Origin: Bacteroidota bacterium
GTDB taxonomy: Bacteria > Bacteroidota > Ignavibacteria > SZUA-365 > JAADGX01
NCBI GenBank assembly: GCA_024276335.1
Contig: JAJRXL010000131.1
Coordinates: forward strand, 1-5,760
Length of the DNA stretch: 5,760 nt
Direction: 5' to 3'
Below the pieces are notes generated by a model, which was not told the origin of the DNA, did no database searches, and was given only the letters and a program-made list of their open reading frames with translations. Position 1 is the stretch's first letter; each line of letters starts with the position of its first letter. Position numbers and translations under genes: made by a program. Of this stretch, positions 1 to 4,574 are shown in pieces.

Positions 1-68
1 GACCGGGGGACAAGGAGACATGGGGACATGAAGAGAAATGGTTCGTGGTTCGTGGCTCATGGCTCGAA
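1..68. repeat. Two adjoining short tandem arrays (8-base then 7-base period)
   Basis: Positions 1-40 read as five 8-base units beginning at 1, 9, 17, 25 and 33, with consensus GACATGGG and the GA start kept in every unit. Without a gap the period changes to 7: units at 41 and 48 are both GTTCGTG, and those at 55 and 62 are degenerate forms (GCTCATG, GCTCGAA). The first array begins at the window edge and probably continues to the left. No open reading frame makes sense here. The units are far too short for a CRISPR and there are no spacers. Function unknown. Confidence 0.8.
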
Positions 69-76
69 CGTCAACA

Positions 77-104
77 ACTTTTTATTTATTACTTTTTACT
101 TATT
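77..104. repeat. T-rich 7/14-base tandem repeat
   Basis: Two 14-base units (77-90 and 91-104) differ at one position. Each is made of two heptads, the first being ACTTTTT. The array resembles the T-rich heptads at 5141-5175, just before the endonuclease IV gene, which suggests one family of intergenic heptads. Confidence 0.75.
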
Positions 105-117
105 CCTCGACTCCGAG

Positions 118-137
118 AAACCGTTGAAACGGTTTTT
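118..137 (+). terminator. Weak hairpin with TGAA loop and short T run
   Basis: AAACCGT (118-124) pairs with ACGGTTT (129-135) around a TGAA loop, and the Ts continue to 137. The shape is that of a weak intrinsic terminator reading rightwards, for a gene left of the window. The stem is short and AT-rich, so it could equally be a repeat-derived hairpin. Confidence 0.35.
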
Positions 138-162
138 GAGATTGTTACCGGTGGACATTTTT

Positions 163-182
163 CCCACGGATGAATCCGTGGG
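163..182. repeat. Perfect 8-bp hairpin with TGAA loop (REP-like)
   Basis: CCCACGGA (163-170) and TCCGTGGG (175-182) form a perfect stem around TGAA, the same loop as the hairpin at 118-135. On the plus strand no T run follows, and on the minus strand the stem is followed by As, so it is not a standard terminator. Hairpins of this style, a GC-rich stem around GAT-GAATC, are familiar as dispersed intergenic palindromes in several bacterial phyla. I infer a repeat element. Confidence 0.5.
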
Positions 183-226
183 CTGGTGAAATTGTTTCGG
201 GGCGACTACTCGAGATCAATTCGCGA

Positions 227-285
227 ATTCATTTAGCATTCATCTTTCAGCATTTAGAATCGCTCTTCGTGGTCTGTCGTCTGAT
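227..285. repeat. Heptad array downstream of the PolX gene
   Basis: From 227 the sequence reads in 7-base units: ATTCATT (227), TAGCATT (234), a degenerate unit (241), CAGCATT (248) and TAGAATC (255). Related units recur at 2098-2118, beside the stop codon of the sigma-54 activator gene. A second short heptad run, GTCTGTC (272) then GTCTGAT (279), follows. Confidence 0.65.
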
Positions 286-289
286 TTGC

Positions 290-313
290 CAATCCGGCAA
301 TCCGACAATTCCT
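290..313. repeat. Octad array touching the PolX stop codon
   Basis: Three 8-base units, CAATCCGG (290), CAATCCGA (298) and CAATTCCT (306), end exactly one base before the PolX stop codon (314-316 on the minus strand). The layout mirrors 2065-2104, an AATTCGNN octad array beside the stop of the neighbouring gene. TTGCC/GGCAA at 286-300 can also form a 5-bp hairpin. Confidence 0.65.
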
Positions 314-1981
314 CTAGCTTCGTCCCTCGGTCTGCCGTTTCCACGCCAGGAACCGCTCCACGCTCCACGTGTTCACCACGTCTTCCACCGTTGCTGCGCC
401 CTTGCGGGCCATGGCCACGCCATACCGGATGTCGCTCAACCCTTCCACGCGGTGCGCGTCAGGATTAATGGCCAGCTTGACGCCGAGTTCTTTCACCTTA
501 GGAATGAGTCTCCAATCGAGATCAAGGCGGTGGGGATTGGCATTCAACTCGATGATGGTATTCGTTTCCCCCGCCGCTTCCAGTACCGCATCCATGTCCA
601 CTTCGTAACCGGGCCGGGCCAGGAGAAGACGCCCTGTTGGATGCCCAAGGATAGTGGTAAACGGATTCCGTACCGCTGTTGCCAGCCTCCGTGTCTGGTC
701 CTCCCGCGACAAACGAAACGACGAGTGCACCGACGCAACCACGAAATCGAACGTCTCCAGGACACGGTCCGGGTAGTCGAGGCTTCCGTCGGGGAGGATG
801 TCGCTCTCGACGCCCTTGAGAATGCGTATGCCCAGGCCTTTGGCGTTGAGAGCGTCTATTTCCTCATGCTGCATCCGCACACGGTCTTCGTCGAGGCCGT
901 TGGCGTAAAACGCCGACCGGCTGTGATCGCAGATGCCGATGGCCGTAAAGCCATGGTCCCGTGCAGCAGTCGCCATCTCCTCGATGGAATGAACACCGTC
1001 GCTCCACGATGTGTGCACGTGCAGCATCAGCCGCAGGTCTTCGAGCGTCACCAGTTCCTTCGCTTCCGGGAGAGACGCGGGAGGAGCTTCGCGGAGTTCC
1101 GGGGGAATGAAGGGCAAACCCATCCGCGCGAACACATCCTCTTCTTTTTCTTCCCGCATGGATTCGAAGTCTCCTTTCTCGCGGAGCCAGCCAAGGAAGG
1201 CTTCGCTGCCGGTGCCGATCAACAGCCGTGTTCCGAAATCCTCGCCAGACACGAGCTGAAGCGCAACGGGTATCCCGCTGGAAGTCACCACCGTGATCCC
1301 CTCTTCACCGGAACGAACTTCTCCTTCCGGCAGTGTCCGGCGCAAGTCGTCTTCCAGCCCGGACCGTCTGGAAACAACAACGAGCAACACAACGTCGCGG
1401 ATAACCTCGCGGGAACGGGCCAGCTCGCCTGCGCGGGCGAACCGCCGGACGTGGGGAGACTCCCGCAACGCTGCTTCCACTTCCTCCGCCGCGGCCAGTG
1501 CACGGTGAAGATGCACGTAATCGCGGTGGCGCCGGAGCTGCTGGATACCCGCCAAGACCGCCTGCTGGGTCTTTTCTCCGAAACCCTCCAGGTCCTTGAG
1601 CCGGTTTTCCAGGCAGGCGTATTCCAGCTCGCCCAGGGTGGTGATGCCGAGTTTCTTCCAGATGGCACTGACCTTTTTCGCCCCCAGTCCCCGGATGCGG
1701 AGAATATCGAGCAATCCCTCGGGAGTGGCGTTTTTCAGTTCCTCGAACTCCGGAAAGGAGCCGGTCCGCGCGATGTCGGTAATGGCCGCGGCCAGGCCCT
1801 TGCCGATGCCCTTGATTTCATTCAATCTGCCGGAATCCGCCAGCGCGGCGACGTCTTCTTCGAAACGCTCCACCGTGCGGGCGCCGTTCAGGAATGCCCG
1901 CGCTTTGAAAGGATTGACGCCGTGAAGCTCCATCAAGATCCCGGCCTGTTTCAGTATTGCGGCGATGTCTTTTTTATCCAT
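314..1981 (-). CDS. polX: PolX-family protein: HhH repeats, degenerate polymerase core, intact PHP domain
   Basis: Family X DNA polymerases of bacteria join a beta-like polymerase to a C-terminal PHP phosphoesterase and act in gap repair. This 555-residue protein has the usual length and order. Helix-hairpin-helix segments lie near residues 52-66, 93-107 and 128-142, a nucleotidyltransferase-like region at about 178-265, the IPPELRE linker at 292-298 and a PHP domain at 316-555. PHP metal ligands are all visible: H321/H323 (HVHT), D328, H353 (CDHS), E392, H419, H447 and D508/H510 (NPDAH). The polymerase site is not intact. The usual GS-x-RR is GELAR (185-189), the DxD pair is D196-V-V198, and the third aspartate is A240. 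Polymerisation is therefore unlikely, and the PHP nuclease or phosphatase is probably the working part. No Shine-Dalgarno precedes the ATG; T-rich heptads do. It follows the activator gene by 129 bases on the same strand. Confidence 0.9.
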   Translation of the reverse strand: MDKKDIAAILKQAGILMELHGVNPFKARAFLNGARTVERFEEDVAALADSGRLNEIKGIGKGLAAAITDIARTGSFPEFEELKNATPEGLLDILRIRGLGAKKVSAIWKKLGITTLGELEYACLENRLKDLEGFGEKTQQAVLAGIQQLRRHRDYVHLHRALAAAEEVEAALRESPHVRRFARAGELARSREVIRDVVLLVVVSRRSGLEDDLRRTLPEGEVRSGEEGITVVTSSGIPVALQLVSGEDFGTRLLIGTGSEAFLGWLREKGDFESMREEKEEDVFARMGLPFIPPELREAPPASLPEAKELVTLEDLRLMLHVHTSWSDGVHSIEEMATAARDHGFTAIGICDHSRSAFYANGLDEDRVRMQHEEIDALNAKGLGIRILKGVESDILPDGSLDYPDRVLETFDFVVASVHSSFRLSREDQTRRLATAVRNPFTTILGHPTGRLLLARPGYEVDMDAVLEAAGETNTIIELNANPHRLDLDWRLIPKVKELGVKLAINPDAHRVEGLSDIRYGVAMARKGAATVEDVVNTWSVERFLAWKRQTEGRS

Positions 1982-2008
1982 TTAAAATTTGAAAATTAAG
2001 ATTTGAAA
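1981..2008. repeat. AT-rich 14-base repeat running into the PolX start
   Basis: Positions 1981-1994 and 1995-2008 match at 12 of 14 positions. Each contains the heptad TTTGAAA (1988 and 2002). On the coding (minus) strand this is a T-rich repeat of TTTCAAA units whose last base is the A of the PolX start codon. It occupies the place where a ribosome binding site would be expected. Confidence 0.65.
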
Positions 2009-2018
2009 GAAGTTCAAA

Positions 2019-2045
2019 GTCGGGACTGGGAAGTCCCTCCTACAA
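2019..2045 (-). repeat. REP-like palindrome with GTAG head
   Basis: GGGACT (2022-2027) and AGTCCC (2032-2037) form a 6-bp stem around a 4-base loop. On the minus strand the stem is preceded by GTAGGAG (the complement of 2037-2043). A GTAG tetranucleotide 5' of a GC-rich palindrome is the hallmark of REP elements that are mobilised by TnpA-REP (RAYT) transposases in proteobacteria. Only one copy is in this window, so the call rests on shape alone. Confidence 0.45.
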
Positions 2046-2064
2046 GTTCTAATTAACCGTACGC

Positions 2065-2118
2065 AATTCGTTAATTCGAAAATTCGCCAATTCGAAAATT
2101 CATTCAGCATTTAGAATT
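2065..2118. repeat. Octad array AATTCGNN x5 merging into a heptad array
   Basis: Five perfectly phased 8-base units start at 2065, 2073, 2081, 2089 and 2097. The first four begin AATTCG and the last AATTCA. The array then passes into heptads ATTCATT (2098), CAGCATT (2105) and TAGAATT (2112), close copies of units at 227, 248 and 255. The last heptad lies inside the activator gene and supplies its final codons and stop. Confidence 0.85.
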
Positions 2119-3658
2119 GCTTTTTTATCCGCCGTATTCCCAATTTCGCCATCCGGCTTTGCAGCGTCGAGGGCTTGAGTCCCAGGATTTCCGCTGCGCC
2201 GCCGGGACCGTAAATTTTTCCGTTTACCTTCTTGAGCACTTTTAAGATATACTCGCGCTCCATCGTTTCCAGCGTGGGCCAGTCCCCGTTTACCTCCAGG
2301 CCGGCCGTCGCGCGGCGTGAACCCGAGGCGGGTAGGTCGATGTCCAGTTCTCCCTTCGGCGTGAGAATGGCAGCACGCTCCAGCGTGTTGATGAGTTCCC
2401 TGATGTTGCCGGGCCAGGAGTGCTCCCGGAGGCGCTCCAGCGTCTTCTCGTCCAGGAACCACGGCCCGCGTCCGGTCCGTTTTCGCAGCGACTCCAGGAA
2501 ATCCCGCGCTATGACCGGAATGTCCTCCAGCCTTTCACGCAACGGAGGCAGCGCGACCGGAAAGACGTTCAGCCGGTAGAAGAGGTCTTCGCGGAACGCG
2601 CCTTTCGCGATGGCGTCTTCCAGGCGGACATTGGTGGCGGCGATGATCCGGACGTCCACCTTCACGGTGCGGTCGCTGCCCAGGGGCTCGAAGGTGCCTT
2701 CCTGGAGGACGCGCAACAGCCGGGCCTGGGCGCCAAGCGGCAGGTCCCCGATTTCATCGAGGAAGAGCGTGCCCCCGTTGGCGATGGAAAACCTGCCCGC
2801 GCGGTCCGCGTCCGCCCCGGTGAACGCGCCCTTCTTGTGCCCGAACAACTCGCTCTCCACGAGGCGCTCGGGCAGGGCTGCGCAATTTATGGTGATGAAC
2901 GGCTGACGACTCCTGCGGCTCCACCGGTGGATGGCCCCCGCCAGGACCTCCTTGCCCGTTCCCGTTTCCCCCGTGATGAGCACGGCGGCGTCTGTTTCCG
3001 CCACCTGCCTTGCCATGGCCACGATCCGGCGCATGGCATCGCTCCGGGTGTGCTCGATCAGCTCGCGGGCGTCGGTAAACCCCGTGGCTTCCTCCGCCAA
3101 CAGCACGTTACGGGCTTCCACCTGCCGCCGGTACCGGCTCAACAGCGACGCCTGTTCGGCCGCCACGATGCCCAGTGAAATGATCTGCCCGTAGATGCTG
3201 GCGATGTTGATGACCTCGGGATCGTACAGGCCGCAGGTCCGGTTGTCGAACGTCATGACGCCGATCGACCTGTCCCCGGCGAAGAGGGGAACGACCATGC
3301 ACGAATGGCCGTCCGGCAGATCGAGTATGCCGTGGTACGGGTCGCCTTCCTCGCCCGCGTGGTCGTTTTCGGTGAGAATGCGGGCCCGGCGGCTTTCCAG
3401 CACACGCCTGATAGTGGGAAAATCCGACAGGGCCAGCCGGTGGTTGAGGATTTCCTTGCGAGCGAGAGGACCGCGTGCCACCCGGACTTTCAGAAAATCC
3501 CCGGAGATCTCCAGGACCGCGGCCAGGTCGTACGGGATGACCTCGGCCAGGTATTCGAGCGAATTCATGATCAGATCGTCAACCCGGGTAAGATGGCCGG
3601 CCAGCGCCGTGATTTCTTTTAGATCGGCAGTGAGGTCAATGAAATTCGTCCTGGACAT
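2111..3658 (-). CDS. Sigma-54-dependent activator with NorR-like GAF sensor
   Basis: A 515-residue bacterial enhancer-binding protein. The GAF domain spans about 20-165, the AAA+ domain about 203-435 and a Fis-type helix-turn-helix about 480-510. The AAA+ domain is complete: Walker A GETGTGKE (230-237), the sigma-54-contacting GAFTGA loop (277-282), Walker B LFLDE (298-302), arginines R356 and R362 in FREDLFYR, and WPGNIRE (415-421). The GAF segment DPYHG (106-110), HSC (118-120) and MTFD (135-138) aligns with the iron-binding region of NorR. The C-terminal GPGGAAEILGLKPSTLQSRM resembles FhlA more than NorR, so the two ends have different affinities. A good ribosome site, GAGGAAG (complement of 3664-3670), lies five bases before the ATG. 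It is divergent from ahpC, whose promoter is of sigma-54 type, so ahpC-dps is the obvious target. The ligand is inferred: nitric oxide, peroxide or redox state of bound iron. Confidence 0.92.
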   Translation of the reverse strand: MSRTNFIDLTADLKEITALAGHLTRVDDLIMNSLEYLAEVIPYDLAAVLEISGDFLKVRVARGPLARKEILNHRLALSDFPTIRRVLESRRARILTENDHAGEEGDPYHGILDLPDGHSCMVVPLFAGDRSIGVMTFDNRTCGLYDPEVINIASIYGQIISLGIVAAEQASLLSRYRRQVEARNVLLAEEATGFTDARELIEHTRSDAMRRIVAMARQVAETDAAVLITGETGTGKEVLAGAIHRWSRRSRQPFITINCAALPERLVESELFGHKKGAFTGADADRAGRFSIANGGTLFLDEIGDLPLGAQARLLRVLQEGTFEPLGSDRTVKVDVRIIAATNVRLEDAIAKGAFREDLFYRLNVFPVALPPLRERLEDIPVIARDFLESLRKRTGRGPWFLDEKTLERLREHSWPGNIRELINTLERAAILTPKGELDIDLPASGSRRATAGLEVNGDWPTLETMEREYILKVLKKVNGKIYGPGGAAEILGLKPSTLQSRMAKLGIRRIKKQF

Positions 3659-3663
3659 GCGTG

Positions 3664-3670
3664 CTTCCTC
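3664..3670 (-). promoter_or_regulatory. Ribosome binding site of the activator gene
   Basis: GAGGAAG on the minus strand, five bases before the ATG at 3658. It supports this start and contrasts with the PolX and endonuclease IV starts, which have no such site. Confidence 0.75.
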
Positions 3671-3725
3671 GTCAGGTTAACGATATATCAGTAATTATCA
3701 ACAACTCTATTCGTGAAATCGTGCC

Positions 3726-3740
3726 AATATCGCCGATATT
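3726..3740. promoter_or_regulatory. Perfect 7-1-7 palindrome AATATCGCCGATATT
   Basis: The palindrome is centred on C3733 in the divergent control region, 68-82 bases upstream of the activator start codon. The half-site CGATAT recurs at 3681-3686 and 3812-3817. It could bind the activator itself or a separate dimeric repressor. Its proximity to the activator gene hints at control of that gene. Confidence 0.5.
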
Positions 3741-3776
3741 TCCATATTTAAAGATACGAAATCATTCTCACGGTTC

Positions 3777-3838
3777 CACCGAAAAATCACCAACAATAAT
3801 TCGGTGAACACCGATATACCGGTGGCCCATAAGCGGTG
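3777..3838. promoter_or_regulatory. Candidate enhancer: cluster of CACCG/CGGTG dyads
   Basis: Five copies of CACCG or its complement CGGTG lie within 62 bases, starting at 3777, 3802, 3809, 3820 and 3834. They form a 6-2-6 dyad TCGGTGAACACCGA (3801-3814), a wider inverted pair CACCGAA/TTCGGTG (3777-3783, 3800-3806) and CACCG-N6-CGGTG (3809-3824). The central dyad is about 95 bases upstream of the expected ahpC start site, a usual distance for sigma-54 enhancers. I infer these are binding sites of the divergent activator. Confidence 0.6.
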
Positions 3839-3854
3839 TTATTGCCGAAATAAC
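3838..3854. promoter_or_regulatory. Inverted repeat GTTATT-N5-AATAAC upstream of the promoter
   Basis: A 6-5-6 inverted repeat lies between the CGGTG cluster and the -24 element. It could be a further operator or a bending site. No good IHF consensus was found in this stretch. Confidence 0.3.
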
Positions 3855-3876
3855 CCGTTTTCAGCGATTTCGTGCC

Positions 3877-3892
3877 TGGCACGGTACATGCT
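3877..3892 (+). promoter_or_regulatory. Sigma-54 (-24/-12) promoter of ahpC-dps
   Basis: TGGCACG (3877-3883), four bases, then ATGCT (3888-3892). Against the established consensus TGGCACG-N4-TTGCA/T this is a perfect -24 element and a -12 element with one change in TTGC, with exact GG-to-GC spacing. Transcription should start near 3903, giving a leader of about 96 bases before the ahpC start codon. A GAFTGA-bearing activator encoded next door supports it strongly. Confidence 0.85.
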
Positions 3893-3985
3893 ATTGTATG
3901 TACATGAGCGAGACGTTTCAGTGATTCTGGGATTACGAAGGTCTCGACAAACAACACGCACACACTGATCGTTAAACATTAATAC

Positions 3986-3990
3986 GGAGA
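3986..3990 (+). promoter_or_regulatory. Ribosome binding site of ahpC
   Basis: GGAGA ends eight bases before the ATG at 3999, a normal distance, and supports this start. An ATG at 3991 lies too close to the site and reads only three codons. Confidence 0.7.
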
Positions 3991-3998
3991 ATGCACAC

Positions 3999-4535
3999 AT
4001 GAAAACAATCGGCGACAGGTTCCCGGAATTTACATTGCAGGCCGTGGTCGGCATCGAGCCGGGCAAGGAATTCAAGGAAATCACCAACGCGGACTTTGCC
4101 GGAAAATGGGCGGTGGTCTTCTTCTGGCCCAAGGATTTCACCTTCGTGTGTCCCACGGAAATCGCGGAGTTTGGCAAGCGGTACGGGGATTTCCAGGATC
4201 GCGGCGCGGAAGTGTTCGGGGCCAGCATCGACTCCGAGTACGTCCACCTCGCCTGGCGCAATTCCCACCCGGACCTGAAGGACCTTCCCTTTCCGATGCT
4301 GGCGGACATCAAGCGCGAGCTTTCCTCGGACCTGGGCATCCTGCACCCCGAGGAAGGAGTCGCCCTGCGCGCCACGTTCATCATCGACCCGGAAGGCGTC
4401 ATTCGCTGGGTCTCGGTCAACGACCTCAACGTGGGCCGGTCCGTCCCGGAAGTCCTGCGCGTGCTCGACGCCCTGCAGACCGGCGAGCTGGTTCCCTGCA
4501 ACTGGGAAAAAGGTCAGCCGACGCTGAATTCATAA
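3999..4535 (+). CDS. ahpC: AhpC-type 2-Cys peroxiredoxin
   Basis: A cytosolic thiol peroxidase that reduces hydrogen peroxide, organic peroxides and, in the mycobacterial homologue, peroxynitrite. The 178-residue chain closely follows the mycobacterial AhpC pattern, though that family member is about 195 residues. The peroxidatic cysteine is C51 in TFVCPTE, with T48, P52 and R124 completing the active site. C167 in VPCNW is the likely resolving cysteine; the mycobacterial protein carries a second cysteine two residues earlier, which is V165 here. FFWPKDFTF and LPFPMLADIKREL are family signatures. No AhpD or AhpF partner is in the window, so the electron donor is unknown. It leads an operon with dps 39 bases downstream, behind a sigma-54 promoter and divergent from the sigma-54 activator. 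This control differs from the OxyR or PerR regulation usual for ahpC. Confidence 0.93.
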   Translation: MKTIGDRFPEFTLQAVVGIEPGKEFKEITNADFAGKWAVVFFWPKDFTFVCPTEIAEFGKRYGDFQDRGAEVFGASIDSEYVHLAWRNSHPDLKDLPFPMLADIKRELSSDLGILHPEEGVALRATFIIDPEGVIRWVSVNDLNVGRSVPEVLRVLDALQTGELVPCNWEKGQPTLNS

Positions 4536-4564
4536 CGGACATTGGAACGACAAACAAGAATACC

Positions 4565-4570
4565 GGAGGA
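4565..4570 (+). promoter_or_regulatory. Ribosome binding site deciding the dps start
   Basis: GGAGGA lies four bases upstream of ATG 4575. The frame stays open to an upstream TTG at 4542, but the extra 11 residues are not Dps-like and that TTG has no ribosome site. Confidence 0.85.
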
Positions 4571-4574
4571 TATC

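Noticed and set aside
163..182. The perfect hairpin read as a terminator for PolX
   Set aside because: On the minus strand it is followed by As, not Ts, and on the plus strand by no T run. It is better described as an intergenic palindrome.
1..313. CRISPR array or small protein gene in the left repeat region
   Set aside because: Units are only 7-8 bases without unique spacers, and no frame with a start, ribosome site and coding character is present.
170..1999. A 609-codon open frame on the plus strand across the whole PolX gene
   Set aside because: It is antisense to a clear PolX protein with complete PHP motifs, shows no recognisable domain, and begins inside a hairpin and repeat region. 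It reflects GC-rich codon bias on the opposite strand.
3659..3876. Canonical NorR binding sites (GT-N7-AC) upstream of ahpC
   Set aside because: None was found with the required spacing; the conserved-looking dyads are CGGTG/CACCG types with other spacings.
3991..4002. A three-codon leader frame (ATG CAC ACA TGA) overlapping the ahpC start
   Set aside because: The ribosome site ends at the base just before its ATG, so initiation there is implausible; the frame is probably chance.
3839..4501. A 220-codon minus-strand frame covering ahpC
   Set aside because: It is the shadow of the well-supported ahpC gene and would run through the sigma-54 promoter; its translation has no family features.
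4542..4574. An upstream TTG start that would extend Dps by 11 residues
   Set aside because: No ribosome site precedes it, and GGAGGA sits directly before ATG 4575. The extension is not Dps-like.
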